Source: Branchiostoma floridae
Lineage: Eukaryota > Chordata > Leptocardii > Amphioxiformes > Branchiostomatidae
Assembly (NCBI RefSeq): GCF_000003815.2
Contig: NC_049989.1
Location: forward strand, 20,741,448-20,805,447
Length of the DNA stretch: 64,000 nucleotides
Reading direction: 5' to 3'
Part shown: piece after piece, positions 1-10,792 of the stretch
How positions within the stretch are numbered: the first letter of the stretch is position 1
Layout: every line of letters starts with the position of its first letter
Made by a program: the position numbers and the translations under genes
The notes under the pieces: generated by a model
Databases searched by the model: none
What the model saw: only the letters and a program-made list of their open reading frames with translations
Told to the model about the DNA's origin: nothing

Positions 1-190
1 GCTCACAGCAAAGGGGCTGCATGCTCGGCGAAGGATCTGTGTGCTCACAGCAAAGGGCTGTGTGCACCAGGCTGAAGTTGGCCGCCGATTGGTAGCCTAA
101 GATCCAGCCGCCGATTCGTCATTAGACAAAACATAGGATCCCATTCAGACGCCCATTCGAAGAAACTAAAAATTCCTAATTTCATAGGGA
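1..190 (+). repeat. Left arm of inverted repeat (empty LINE insertion site)
   Basis: The first 75 bases hold GC-rich tandem units of about 42 bp. A short unique block follows (about 69-137), then a segment ending near base 190. The same sequence occurs in reverse orientation at 7363-7560 joined to 3490-3555. The reading across bases 130-160 is uninterrupted here, whereas in the right arm a LINE sits at this point, so this copy preserves the pre-insertion sequence. The unit may extend left of the window. Confidence 0.8.
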
Positions 191-882
191 ATTGTCTAGG
201 GGATTGGTGCAAAAATTGCTCAAATTATGGTTAAAGCATGAAACTTGGCATATGTGTTCAGTACAAAAATGGAAACAAGTCTAGGGGTGGAGCCAAAAGA
301 AGCCAGATCTAGATTTTACATGGCAACTGCTGCTTTTATGAAAAACCTGTTGTATTTTACAGCATATTGAGGGGAACTGATTTTAGGAAAACAAAACAGA
401 CTTTATGTACCTTTGATGCAGTGTGCACTGGATCTATAATGTGGTACTTCTCTCCACATTTTGTGCAAAAACTTCCCCTATACCAAATCACCCAAATTAC
501 TACATGTAATTTATTCGTCTGTCACATAATGAAATTAAGAAGTTCATACTATTTTAAGGTAGAAAAAAGGTTCAAGTCAGCATCATAACAAAGTACACCG
601 TGAAAGAGGTTTCAAGAGTCCAAAATTTGAGTTCACATTTCTCATATTCTGCTGCAACACGACAATAGATATTAGCATGGCTGAAAATGTTGTGCAGTGA
701 AGTATGATTATACCGATTTTTCTTGTTGGACCTGTCCGGTAAAACCGGACGTAAAACAGTGGACCTGATGTTGTACCGATTCGAAAATGAACTAATTATA
801 CTGACAGGCGTCCACATGTTTGGGGCTTACATGTCGACGCAAATAACAAGAGCGTAGAGAGTTTATAGTCATTTTTACCGAG

Positions 883-1001
883 TACTGTAAATGCATTTAC
901 GTTTGCGGGGATTTAAATTTAGCGGTAGAGGGAAAATGGAGTATTCGCGGTGGTTCTGAGTTCGCGGGTGAACCATCCATGCATGTGAGTACTGCACTGT
1001 A
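883..1001. repeat. MITE of the tactgtaaatgca family (diverged copy)
   Basis: It starts with tactgtaaatgcatttac and carries the gcggggattta and ttcgcggtgg blocks that recur at 2580-2800, 7750-7957, 14701-14845 and 55054-55226. The right end is degenerate. It is a short non-autonomous palindromic element. Confidence 0.6.
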
Positions 1002-1059
1002 ATGGAAACCCCGGCACATTTACCAACCGCCAGTCGGAAGCCACAAATAGTGGTTACTC

Positions 1060-1145
1060 GGCAAAGGTGCTACAAACGGACAGAACAGTCCACTTTTGAC
1101 TTTGACAGTGAAACCGTGATCAACTGTTACTGATCCGTAACTACT
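1060..1145 (+). repeat. Direct repeat, copy 1 of 2
   Basis: About 80 bases starting gctacaaacgg and containing gaacagtccacttttgac recur at about 2309-2390 with a few changes. The accatggtgttataca block at about 1180 also recurs near 2437. Part of the interior of the 1-7560 element appears to have been duplicated. No protein-coding content is seen. Confidence 0.6.
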
Positions 1146-2308
1146 CTCTTAATACATAGTACAGACAGTACAACTTTCCTACCATGGTGTTATACACGGT
1201 GAAATGAATAATTACGAACCCCAAAAAAAGTATTCATGTGTATTCACAGCACCTGAGCAGAAAAAAAAGTATGTATTATAGAATCTTGTCATCAAGTCAC
1301 AATTTTATACAACATAAGTTGACACTACAGTAACACTAAACAGTGATGTTCACGGCGTATGAAAACGACTTTGTTTTGCCGTGGGAATGTTTTAAATATA
1401 AACTAGTCCCACAACCACTTGACTTGTCAGCCATACTTGTCCAAATGGGAATTGGTCGCGATCGGCTATCACATATTTTCACGGCTTGCTATTGTATACT
1501 GATGGTGAAAATGTGGAAAAATAGTAACGCAACAAGTTGCAAATTCAACCTGAATGAATTTTTTAAATACAAAATATTTACAGCCATCTGAATTTCGACA
1601 ATACGCCTCAAATTACGTTTAACACCCCTGTAACTAAATGGGTAACACCTGAATATACAGCTGACATAACTCTAAATGAACACATCACACGGTCTCTTTT
1701 GACTTCTGTATTCAGAGGACGAAGGCACGACAAGTAAACTCTCAGGTAAGGACTCAGCGATGTGTAGTGTACATTCGACACTGATGCTGCGGTTTCCACT
1801 AAGATGAATTAACTATGATTTTGTGTGCATTTTTGGACGAAGTTTTAACAACATGCTCACAAAAATGGTATGCTTAGAAATCCAGTAAGGTGTCCGAACT
1901 CAATATTTGATAACTTCCTGGATCGACTATGACATAGTTTTCATTTTATACGCTTGTGGTTTATAGAATAAAGTTTGATAGAAGCACAAACCGATAGAAA
2001 ATGATCAGGTGTTGACCCATGTTGATGGGACACAAGAACATTTAAGACCAGCAAATCATATATGTGTAAAAGAACAGAGCAAGTATTGTACACGTATTTG
2101 TAAGTCTCGTGACGATCACCAGATGTGGGGGTGTCGTGAGAATATTCAAATTAGATACGCACTGTATTGTCAACACTATATTGTATAATGTCACCAAAAC
2201 TTATTTTCTTCAAACTTTCAAAGATAAATTCTTAAAAGAGACGTACGTCAACAATGACTATATTGTTTGCCAAACCAAAGAAAAAGTCTTACATGTTACT
2301 CGTCAAGG

Positions 2309-2390
2309 GCGCTACAAACGACCAGAACAGTCCACTTTTGACTTTGACAGTGCTGGCGTGATCAACTGTGACAGTCACTGATCTAACCAT
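2309..2390 (+). repeat. Direct repeat, copy 2 of 2
   Basis: Second copy of the segment at 1060-1145, sharing gaacagtccacttttgac and gtgatcaactgt. See the first copy. Confidence 0.6.
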
Positions 2391-2579
2391 ATCTACACTC
2401 TGATTACTAGTACAGTAATACTTGAAGTTGTATACCATGGTGTTATACAGTAGGTGCTATGTAGAAATGAATGAATGCGAACTAAATGTCATCATACTTT
2501 GACAATGTAACGTTATACTACATAAATGTTGTGAGAAGGGAGTGCCGTAGACGGCACGGACAGAACACAGAAGGGAAAT

Positions 2580-2800
2580 GTTTGCGGTGGTTTTGAGTTC
2601 GCTATGAAGAGGCCACCGCGAAAACCGCGAATATAAAACCACCGCGAAAGAGTCTGCATTTACAGTATATACAGTCAAACTTGATCTAAACAGGCAGTTA
2701 ATGATGCCACCGCGAAAACCGCGAATATAAAACCACCGCGAAAGAGTCTGCATTTACAGTATATACAGTCAAACTTGATCTAAACAGGCAGTTAATGATG
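2580..2800. repeat. Tandemly duplicated MITE piece (94-bp unit twice)
   Basis: A unit of 94 bp, beginning gccaccgcgaaaaccgcg and ending gcagttaatgat, occurs back to back at 2612-2705 and 2706-2799 with virtually no differences, which indicates a recent duplication. It contains the accgcgaaa and gcatttacagta blocks of the tactgtaaatgca MITE family. Confidence 0.8.
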
Positions 2801-2839
2801 CTTACATTAAAACGCCAGCGAAAGTTTTTAGTACAATAC

Positions 2840-3348
2840 GTTCCCCTCTAGTTTATCAATTAAATCCGGCCCTTAAGATTTGATACTTGTATTGAATACG
2901 TTGGTGTATATGCAATCTAAATTCGTATCAAAAGTTCACGGGAGAGGTTTAGATAAGTAGCAGAGTGCTCTACAAGCCATATGGCAGCCGATTTTAGCAT
3001 CCCCTTTGCTTGGGTATTTCCTATTAATTAATTCCCCTCTAGCCTCCATAGCAGGCTCTCTATGGCCTTTTTTGGCATTTTAAAATGGCCGGCTATCAGA
3101 GAGGCCAGCAATCAGTGACCCAGTACAAAAAGAAATGGCCAGCAAAAGTGCCAAAAAAGGCCATAGAGAGCCTGCTATGGAAGCTAATTCCCCTCTATCA
3201 TTAATTAAATTCGGCCCGTAAGATTTGATACTTGTTTTGAATACGTTAGGGTATGCGCTATCTAAATTCGTCTTAAAAATTCACAGGCCACGTCTAGATA
3301 AGTAGCAGATTGCTCTACAAGCCGTATACGTATGGCAGCCGATTTTAG
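2840..3348 (+). repeat. Direct repeat pair flanking a hairpin
   Basis: About 150 bases at 2840-2995 (with aagatttgatacttgt and tctacaagcc) recur at about 3195-3348 with changes. Between them lies a perfect-looking inverted repeat: 3044-3077 pairs with 3148-3181 (tccatagcaggctctctatg and its complement). The arrangement resembles a small foldback element inserted in, or flanked by, a duplicated segment. Confidence 0.65.
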
Positions 3349-3484
3349 ACCAGGCTGAAGTTGGCCGTCCATTGGGCCTACTATTTGTGCTTGATCGTTG
3401 ATATCATACTTTCTGTTATTATTTATGTTTATACATACATACATCGGGCGGTAACAGACAATATCTAGCAGTTATTGATATCCA

Positions 3485-3555
3485 TTTAAGCTTTTAAAGG
3501 AAATTAGGAATTTTTTGTTTCTTCGAATGGGCGTCTGAATGGGATGCTATATTTT
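3485..3555 (-). repeat. Right inverted arm, inner part (left of LINE)
   Basis: This stretch is the reverse complement of about 140-190, including the gggcgtctgaatggga block. It ends in the 12-bp target-site duplication atgctatatttt (3544-3555), after which the LINE poly(T), its tail read on the plus strand, begins. Confidence 0.75.
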
Positions 3556-3626
3556 TTTTTTCTTCCTGATTCCGTGTTCGTCACGGCACTTTATTACATG
3601 TCACAGAAAGCTGTACAATGTGTAGC

Positions 3627-4227
3627 TTATATCATATTTCTAAGAATACATTCTGAATACAGAATGATTTCTGCATCTTGACATAGTGAATTCGGGGATG
3701 ACACTGTAGACTTATATTTTACAATGGATAATTTCGCAACTAGCAGCAGTTCATTGATGTACCGAAACTTGTTTAACAGATGAGGGTTGTATCCAAAAAT
3801 AATGTCATGTACAGTGAGAGATATGGAATAACTAAACAAACTTTCCACATAATCCCATAATGGTTTAACAATTTTACAGTCAAAGAAAAAAATGCTCTAT
3901 ATATTCTATAATATCGCAAAAAATACACTTATTATTTTCTACAATTCTCATCTTATGCAACAATATTTTGGTCGGATAAATATTATGCAAGATCTTCCAT
4001 TGCAAACTAATAAGTTTGGGTTCTTTAGTGGTCAAGAAGGGAGATTTCCATAGTACATGCCAAGAAATGGAACGAAAATCGTACATAGGAAATCGTTTCT
4101 CCCAGAAATTCTGTGAGACTGGGACTGCTTGGTATTGCATGATACAGAAATTCTTAAAGAAGATAGAGTCTAGTAAGCGGATGTCTTTACCACAAAGTTT
4201 GATACTAGGAGATTCTTCGTTGTCTAA
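3627..4227 (-). pseudogene. Broken C-terminal part of LINE ORF2
   Basis: Directly after the TGA at 4228-4230 the same frame stays open to about 3883 and includes a cysteine-histidine knuckle (CIFCDIIEYIEH) that many L1/Tx1 ORF2 proteins carry at their C-terminus. A second break follows at a run of seven A (plus strand, about 3885), where the frame shifts. The remaining homologous sequence then ends at about 3627. The two lesions indicate a copy unlikely to be mobile on its own. Confidence 0.75.
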
Positions 4228-7200
4228 TCAAGAAACACCTTTCCATTGTTTGGGAATTGAATTGATTAAAGCATGATACTGTAGTAATACATGTGCATCA
4301 TTACCAACAATAGCTTTTACATCATCAAAAGATATAAAGTTACCCTGATCATCCACAATATCATTTACATAAAGAATATGTCGTCTAATCCATTTCTTAA
4401 AATAAAGCATGTTGCCCTTGTAACTTATACAAGCATTGTTCCATAACAATTGCCAATTTACTTGATTTACCTCAATATCATTGACATTCTGTACAGGTTT
4501 CATTTCATACCAAGTAAGTATGAGTTTACGGTAATAGAGAGGTAAGGGCAACAGTGAATCTTTAGATGACACATGGACTGCCGAGCAGTTATGTCTCAAT
4601 ATACAAAGATCAGGTCCTAACTTCTTAAAATAATACAGTAACTGTTGTATCTTCTTCCATGTAGGAGTAGGAGTTTCACTACCGGATAACAATTTTTTTA
4701 TCGATCGTAATAAACAACATTTGTGCATTATTCTTATATCTATCATTTTCAATCCTCCCTTTGAATAGTCTTGAACCATCACATTACGCTTTACTCTATC
4801 TCTTTTCCAGATAAATCTGTAAAACATCAAATTAACATCCTTTAAGAAGCTATCCGGTGGTATAAGTGCACCAAAACTGTAAGACAGTTGTGAAGCTACA
4901 AGGTTTTTGAGCACTGTTATCTTTCCTATAAGACTAAGGTTGCGTGAAGCCCAAGATAATAAAATGTTTTTCATCTTACAGTATTTTTTGCTCCAATTTA
5001 CTTCTACTTCAGAGGCACAACATGCAGATGAGAAAACAATCCCTAAACATTTTGCTGTGGCGCACCATTTTAGCCCACTAGCTTGTTCAGAGCAGTGTCT
5101 CCAAGGGCCTAGCCACATGGCTACTGTTTTTTCTTTATTCAAAACTAGACCAGAAAAAACGGAAAAATGTCTAATAATATCTAAACTTCTATCAATAGAA
5201 ATTTTGTCACCAAGTATCAGTTCAGTATCATCTGCATATTGAAAAATTCGAGATTCAACATCGGAGTCGCCAAGCCCAGATAATGTAATACCTTTGATTT
5301 CGGAAGACTGGCGGACTTTAAGAGCAAAGAGCTCTGTGGCTAGAATAAACAGAAGAGAAGACAAGGGACATCCTTGACGTACACCTCTTCCCAGATCAAA
5401 CCATTCAGAGATATGACCACAATGATTGATACAACTACGGGCATTATTAGTGTATACCCTTACCCACTGAACAAAATCTGAACCGAAATTGAACTTTTCA
5501 AGAACTTTTATAATGAGGTCTTTGGAAATAGTATCAAAGGCTTTGCTGTAATCTAAGAAGAGAATGGCACCTGGAACATTAGAATCTCTAGTAAAGCAAA
5601 TTATGTCATCTATGGCTCGTATGTTATTCAAAATACTACGTCCCTTGATATATCCAACTTGGTCTGGTCCAACAATGTGAGAGATAATGTTCTGTAATCT
5701 ATTTGCTAATATCTTTGCACCTATTTTGTAGTCCGTATTTGTGATTGAGATAGGTCGCCAGTTAGACAGCTGGTCTCTACTTAAATCTTGGTGTTCACCC
5801 CCTTTAAAGAGTAAGGATATAACCCCTTTACGTTGAGTGGAAGAAAGCTGGTTCTTCGTGTAGCCCTCATTTAGTGAGTTCAAAACCATAGATCCTATTC
5901 TGCTCCAAAAGACTTTATAAAAGTCAGTAGTAAGGCCATCTAGGCCGGGACTGCAATTTGTCATGTTACGTAGAGCAGATGTACATTCCGTCATAATAAA
6001 CAACCCTTCACAAGATTTACTTTGCATGTCAGACAACGTCGGAAAATTTACGTCTGTAATAAAGTCATCAAAGCTTTCTATGTCGAAATCGTCGTTTTTA
6101 CTGTATAGTTTTCTATAGTAATCGACTTGTTGTTCCAATAATTTATTTTGATCTGTTATTATGTGACCGTCAGGTGTTCTGAGGCTTGTAATAACATTGT
6201 GTATGGCACGTGACTTCTCAAGTCGAAGAAAGTAGGCTGTGTTTTTTTCTCCTTCCTCAATCCATTTAACTTTTGAGCGGATTTGTGCACCATGCGCCTC
6301 GTGAAGGGCTAATGCTTCAAACTCAGCCTTTGTGTTGTGCACCTGTTGCTGTAAAGTTAAATTCTTTGGATCGGAAGCTAATTGTTTTTTCAGCCGTTCT
6401 AATTTTTCATCAATTATGTTGTGTTTGGATCGTTTTTCAAGAGCCTTTAGTTTCCCGTAACTAATTGAGAAAGTTTTTATCTTACTCTTACAGATGTCCC
6501 ATATTAACTGTTTATCTTCGATCACAGAGTCGCTAAGGCCTTCTTGGATGTTTCCTATGACTTCATTAACACGATCAACAAACACCTTATCTTTTAGAAA
6601 TGAATTATTGAATTTCCAATATGAAGGTCCTTTGTCAAACTGTGTTACAGACATATCCAATACAACAGCTCTATGATCACTGCAGGGGAAAGAGATGATT
6701 TCACATGCAGTAGTTTTATCAAACAAAAAGTCATTAATCAGGAGATAATCTAGTCTCCTGGCTGTAAAAGGGTTTCTCTTAGACCATGTGTAATCCTTGT
6801 CTTCACTATGGAAGACTCTCCAGATGTCAAGTAGTTCAAGGTTGTCTGTCAAATTATTAAAACATTTAACCTCTGCTTTATCATGCTCTTTCCCTGCTAC
6901 ATTGTCGAGATCACGATTGAGTACTGTATTGAAATCACCAGCTAACATAAAATATTCACCGTCACAACAATGTTCTTGCAGTTGAGTTAGAACCTGTTTG
7001 TAGAACAGTTTCTTACTCACTACATTGTTAGGAGCATATACATTGAAACAAACAAATTTCTCACCATGGTGTATAAATTTCACACCGATTGAACGATCAG
7101 AAAGATTTATAAATTCAACATTATTACAGTCAAAATTCTCAGCTATTAATATAATTTGTCCTTTACTGTGTGAGGTGCAAGGATGAGCGTAAAGTTTTCC

Positions 7201-7359
7201 ATCCCACTCTTTTGTCCATGCATCTTTGACATCATTGGTTATATAAGTTTCCTGCAAGCAAACAATATCAATTTGTTTTGTTTTCAAATATTGAAAAACA
7301 GTTCGACGGACGGATCTTTTCCGTGGTCCTCTGACATTGATGCTAAGAAAACGTACCAT
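4228..7359 (-). CDS. LINE ORF2: endonuclease plus reverse transcriptase
   Basis: This 1043-codon frame encodes the enzyme for target-primed retrotransposition. An AP-endonuclease-like domain occupies about residues 1-240, with LQET (35-38), GDFNTVLN, a RRLDYLLIN block and SDHRAV near its end. A coiled linker follows. The reverse transcriptase core has NWRPISI, LDYSKAFDT, GVRQGCPLSS and the catalytic FQYADD (DD near residues 708-709). The set is typical of L1/Tx1-type LINEs. The frame ends at an in-frame TGA (4228-4230); the same frame then continues with normal LINE C-terminal sequence, so the copy is mutated. The start is the first ATG, 4 bases inside the element. Confidence 0.9.
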   Translation of the reverse strand: MVRFLSINVRGPRKRSVRRTVFQYLKTKQIDIVCLQETYITNDVKDAWTKEWDGKLYAHPCTSHSKGQIILIAENFDCNNVEFINLSDRSIGVKFIHHGEKFVCFNVYAPNNVVSKKLFYKQVLTQLQEHCCDGEYFMLAGDFNTVLNRDLDNVAGKEHDKAEVKCFNNLTDNLELLDIWRVFHSEDKDYTWSKRNPFTARRLDYLLINDFLFDKTTACEIISFPCSDHRAVVLDMSVTQFDKGPSYWKFNNSFLKDKVFVDRVNEVIGNIQEGLSDSVIEDKQLIWDICKSKIKTFSISYGKLKALEKRSKHNIIDEKLERLKKQLASDPKNLTLQQQVHNTKAEFEALALHEAHGAQIRSKVKWIEEGEKNTAYFLRLEKSRAIHNVITSLRTPDGHIITDQNKLLEQQVDYYRKLYSKNDDFDIESFDDFITDVNFPTLSDMQSKSCEGLFIMTECTSALRNMTNCSPGLDGLTTDFYKVFWSRIGSMVLNSLNEGYTKNQLSSTQRKGVISLLFKGGEHQDLSRDQLSNWRPISITNTDYKIGAKILANRLQNIISHIVGPDQVGYIKGRSILNNIRAIDDIICFTRDSNVPGAILFLDYSKAFDTISKDLIIKVLEKFNFGSDFVQWVRVYTNNARSCINHCGHISEWFDLGRGVRQGCPLSSLLFILATELFALKVRQSSEIKGITLSGLGDSDVESRIFQYADDTELILGDKISIDRSLDIIRHFSVFSGLVLNKEKTVAMWLGPWRHCSEQASGLKWCATAKCLGIVFSSACCASEVEVNWSKKYCKMKNILLSWASRNLSLIGKITVLKNLVASQLSYSFGALIPPDSFLKDVNLMFYRFIWKRDRVKRNVMVQDYSKGGLKMIDIRIMHKCCLLRSIKKLLSGSETPTPTWKKIQQLLYYFKKLGPDLCILRHNCSAVHVSSKDSLLPLPLYYRKLILTWYEMKPVQNVNDIEVNQVNWQLLWNNACISYKGNMLYFKKWIRRHILYVNDIVDDQGNFISFDDVKAIVGNDAHVLLQYHALINSIPKQWKGVS

Positions 7360-7362
7360 GAC

Positions 7363-7560
7363 ATGCTATATTTTGTCTAATGACGAATCGGCGGCTGGAT
7401 CGGCGGCTACCAATCGGCGGCCAACTTCAGCCTGGTGCACACAGCCCTTTGCTGTCAGCACACAGCTCCTTCGCCGAGCACGCAGCCCCTTCGCTGTGAG
7501 CACACAGCTCCTTCGCCGAGCACGCAGCCCATTCGCTGTGAGCACACAGCTCCTTCGCTA
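7363..7560 (-). repeat. Right inverted arm, outer part with 42-bp tandem units
   Basis: It begins with the second LINE target-site duplication (7363-7374), continues with the unique block also found at about 69-137, and ends in about three units of a 42-bp GC-rich tandem repeat (agcacacagctccttcgccg). It is the reverse complement of bases 1-137. The tandem units give open frames on both strands, which I treat as repeat artefacts. Confidence 0.8.
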
Positions 7561-9361
7561 AAACAGGTTTTGTCCCAATGGTCCTTCGTAATAGTATGGT
7601 CAGGTAGGCTATAGCAACACGACACCAGGCCGTGACGTTTACCAAACCAAGCACTTAGGGCGACATAATGTCGTGTTTACCACAAACAAACAAGGCGTCG
7701 GGATCGCCCCGAGCATCACCGAACTCATACACGTCTGCCCAATACCAGATACTGTAAATGCAGAAATGTTCGCGGTGGATTAATGTTCGCTGTTTCGCGG
7801 CGGCCGCTTCACCGCGAATTTAAAACCACCGCGAATATTTTTCCATAACAGTAAGAGATTACAGTGCATGGTTCTACCGCGAAATTAAAACCACTGCTAA
7901 AAGTCCATTCTCCCGCTACCGCGAAATTAAATCCCCGCGAACTTAAATGCATTTACACCTTTATGGCAATGTTTCAGCTAGATACTGGAATTTGCTTTGG
8001 AAATTCGCAAAATAGCATGTTACAACAAAGCGTCAAAGGATATCGATGTAAATGAAAATGTAATGCCAATATTATACCCGCTCGTCTACACTTAGTGTGC
8101 CCAAGACATCACAAGTAAGAGTGGGTGAGTTCACACGTGCTTTAAACTCAAGTCCGTTCGGGAAAGAAGACTATTAGCAACACAGCAAGTAAATTTTATG
8201 GATGACATCCTCCACAGACAGTTATTACCTGTTTTAACATAGTCAAAAACCTGGAAAATCTCCATAAAGACCCCCCGCTCACGGCTCGTGGTATACATGG
8301 CCCAATTAGACGACGCTTGATTTTCAATGAGTAGATATTCCTCTCTACAGTAAAGGTAAAACCATTCATTTAAATTGCTGGTTGTCGGAGAACAAGCCCC
8401 TTAAAGATCACAGGAATTCAGAGAGTTGAAAATCGTGTTTTCATTGGTTCTGGTAAGCCCCGTAACACCCTCTTAATTTCAATACTTCATCTTCAAAGTT
8501 TTGTCAGTAAAACTTAAGAACACATGGAATATGGGAATATAAAACTTTTTGTCATATCTTAATCAGAAGTATCAGAATAGCCATCGCAATTTCAGTAATT
8601 TTCAGTCATCAATAGTTTGATTTTGGAGGGTCTCAGAGGGGGGCCCCAGAACGCCATAACGAAAAAAAACTGGAGGGTTTTAATCATATGGCTGTTCATA
8701 GTTCCCCATACCTATCACACATAAAAAGTTAGAGTTGATTTGGCCGACCCCCATCGACCTCTGCCTGGTTTTGCCTGGTTTTCTCCTGCAATGACTCTTA
8801 ATTTAAATAATTATTGACGAGAATCTGTAATTGGCTATTTGAACAGTGTATGCGATTCAACTGTGGCGGTGTGCTTACCTGCAACTATTGTACTAGGTAC
8901 GACTTTGGTACTTTGATCCCGCGGTTACTGCTGGTGGAGTGTTTGTTGTAGTGAGACAGACGAAAAGCCTCGGCCGTGATGCGTTTGATATGACACGTTT
9001 TTGACAAATTCCAAACTGCATCCTTCTCTGTATCTTTCCATGCTAATTCAAAGCGTTTATGTTGCTAGCCTCCTTCACCGGCCTCTCTGGGGGGCCTACC
9101 TACCTTGTCTAAGACTCACCTTGCAGCATGCATGACGTCAATAGAACATTGTACAGACATTTTTTTTATCAGAGTTAAAAGACATATGATTACTTGCACT
9201 TTAAGTCATGATTTCTAACGATGACAAGCAAATTTAGACTACAACAATTTTGAACACAATTGTACGGTAACCAGTCCAGCTACTTACTTCAGATAAGACT
9301 TCTCAATACCTACTTTAACGAATTCTCACGTCGCCAGTGTTTTTTTTAAAACCACACTTTT
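7561..9361. other. Gene-free spacer
   Basis: No coding region is supported. It holds the MITE at 7750-7957. The rest is AT-rich unique sequence, including a short ctccttcaccggc block near 9070 that recurs at about 15602. Confidence 0.6.
7750..7957. repeat. MITE of the tactgtaaatgca family (long copy)
   Basis: The ends are tactgtaaatgcag and aatgcatttaca. The interior is rich in alternating ttcgcggtgg and ccaccgcgaa blocks that can fold into a long hairpin. It is one of five copies in the window. Confidence 0.75.
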
Positions 9362-9367
9362 TTTATT
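9362..9367 (-). terminator. Poly(A) signal of LRR gene
   Basis: AATAAA on the minus strand lies only three bases after the TAA stop of the LRR reading frame, giving a very short 3' untranslated region. It is followed by A-rich sequence. Confidence 0.5.
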
Positions 9368-9370
9368 CTA

Positions 9371-10744
9371 TTATGACTCAGGTCCAGGTAGCTTTAATAC
9401 ATCCTCTGGGAGGCTAGCCTCGGAGGTTTCTAAGACATTGTTGCTGAGATCTATATGTTCAAGAGAGGACAGTCCTCCAAACAAGCCTTGTGGCAAAGTA
9501 GAAATGTGATTTTTACTCAGGTTGAGATGAGTTAGTGATGACAAACCACTGAAAGTATTTTTTGGGAAAGCCTGTAGTTCGCCGTTCGCCAAACTGAGCC
9601 GTTGCAATTGTGTAAAACTTTGAAAGGCGTTCGCATCGACGTTCAGTGCAGATGTCAATAGAGATAAAGTCTTCAAATCATTTAAGCCTTTCATTGCCAC
9701 TAGATTATGAAATGTGATTGTGTCGGTCGCGTATAGAGAAAATGACAACTCCTGTATGTGTGTGTGTCGAAGTTCGGGCAGCACATACTCAAGTATCCCA
9801 TGATACGAAGTCCGTGTGAGGTCTAACGTCTGCAGATGTGTGAGTGACTTGAGTAGGTCAGGCTGTATGAAAACTGTAGATTCACTACTGCGCAAATGTT
9901 TTAAGGTCGATAACAGCGGCAGGAACGTTCGGGCATTCAGACTGACTACGCCGTAGGACTCTACATGAACAGTCTCCAAGTTCGCCATATTTTTAAATTC
10001 AGGTCCGAAGTAGAGGTCGCTGGATCTACCAACACTTAAAGCTAGCGTTCTAAGTTTGTGCAGCGGTCCCCATAGTTTACCTCGCTGTAAGAATCCATCC
10101 CCGCTGTCGCGGGTGTTTTCCATGGCTGGAGTACTCAGGAACACCGCTTCCGGATCGAGTTCTGCTATCGTCAAGTTTTCTAATGATTTCAATGAGTCAA
10201 ACATGTGATCGGGAAGATTTGTGAGATTCGCACAAAGCTTTAGATATCTAAGTTTGGATAAACCCTTGAACACATCCTCACCGACTGCATCTGTAAATGT
10301 CACGTGAAGTCGTTCCAAGTTTTCGAAACCGGCGAAAGCACCGACTTCAATGGTCTTAAGAAATCCGGACAGATCTAAGTTCCTCAGATGTCTCAGACCA
10401 TTAAAAGAACCTCTATGGAGTTTAGTTATATTATTTCCTCTGAGGTTCAGGTGCCTTAAAGCCTTCAACCCTACAAAAGTGTCATTGTATAGTTCAGTGA
10501 TGTTGTTCAAACTGAGATCCAAGTTAATGACAGACTCGGGGATGTCGGGCGGTACTTGGGTTAGAAGCGCGCGTGTTGGTTTCTCTACTGTACCCTCGCC
10601 TGTACACACCACAGTGGTTGAGTTCCATGTCTGACACACAGGCGGGGAGAGTTGTCCTCTAACCCGTCCATGTTGGGTGATGAGTACAGCTAAGCAGACT
10701 GTGAGAAGAGCGGGTTTAGATTCCATGTCCGGACGTGTTGACAT
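9371..10744 (-). CDS. Intronless secreted leucine-rich-repeat protein
   Basis: A 457-codon single exon. The likely start is ATG 10744-10742 (MSTRPDM), in good context; an alternative is the ATG six codons later, directly before a hydrophobic signal peptide (ALLTVCLAVLI). A short cysteine-containing N-cap follows (about residues 35-50), then some 13-14 leucine-rich repeats of the type LxxLxLSxNxI. The last ones are canonical (GLSSLTHLNLSKNHISTLP). The protein stops directly after the last repeat, with no C-terminal cysteine cap, membrane helix or TIR domain. It resembles the ectodomain of Toll-like or variable lymphocyte-type LRR proteins and could be a soluble receptor or a truncated one. A pyrimidine-AG site just upstream suggests a 5' untranslated exon. 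The function is inferred only from the fold. Confidence 0.8.
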   Translation of the reverse strand: MSTRPDMESKPALLTVCLAVLITQHGRVRGQLSPPVCQTWNSTTVVCTGEGTVEKPTRALLTQVPPDIPESVINLDLSLNNITELYNDTFVGLKALRHLNLRGNNITKLHRGSFNGLRHLRNLDLSGFLKTIEVGAFAGFENLERLHVTFTDAVGEDVFKGLSKLRYLKLCANLTNLPDHMFDSLKSLENLTIAELDPEAVFLSTPAMENTRDSGDGFLQRGKLWGPLHKLRTLALSVGRSSDLYFGPEFKNMANLETVHVESYGVVSLNARTFLPLLSTLKHLRSSESTVFIQPDLLKSLTHLQTLDLTRTSYHGILEYVLPELRHTHIQELSFSLYATDTITFHNLVAMKGLNDLKTLSLLTSALNVDANAFQSFTQLQRLSLANGELQAFPKNTFSGLSSLTHLNLSKNHISTLPQGLFGGLSSLEHIDLSNNVLETSEASLPEDVLKLPGPES

Positions 10745-10792
10745 TTTCCTCAGATTCGTGTTGTCAGTCGTCCCTGTGGTAAATACGAACAA

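Larger units (their letters stand above)
3556..7362 (-). mobile_element. L1/Tx1-like LINE insertion
   Basis: A non-LTR retrotransposon on the minus strand. Its 3' end is at the left, where an AATAAA-containing 3' region runs into an A-rich tail (poly-T on the plus strand near 3556). Its 5' end is at the right, only a few bases upstream of the ORF2 ATG. Both ends are flanked by the direct repeat atgctatatttt (3544-3555 and 7363-7374). Joining the flanks gives the sequence still seen intact at 1-190. No ORF1 is present, so the copy is 5'-truncated exactly at ORF2, or the family starts there. Confidence 0.88.

Noticed and set aside
7337-7654. Open frames on both strands with repeated residues (AKELCAHSEGAACS-like)
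   Set aside because: They are produced by the 42-bp GC-rich tandem units, whose length is a multiple of three. No start context or homologue is recognised.
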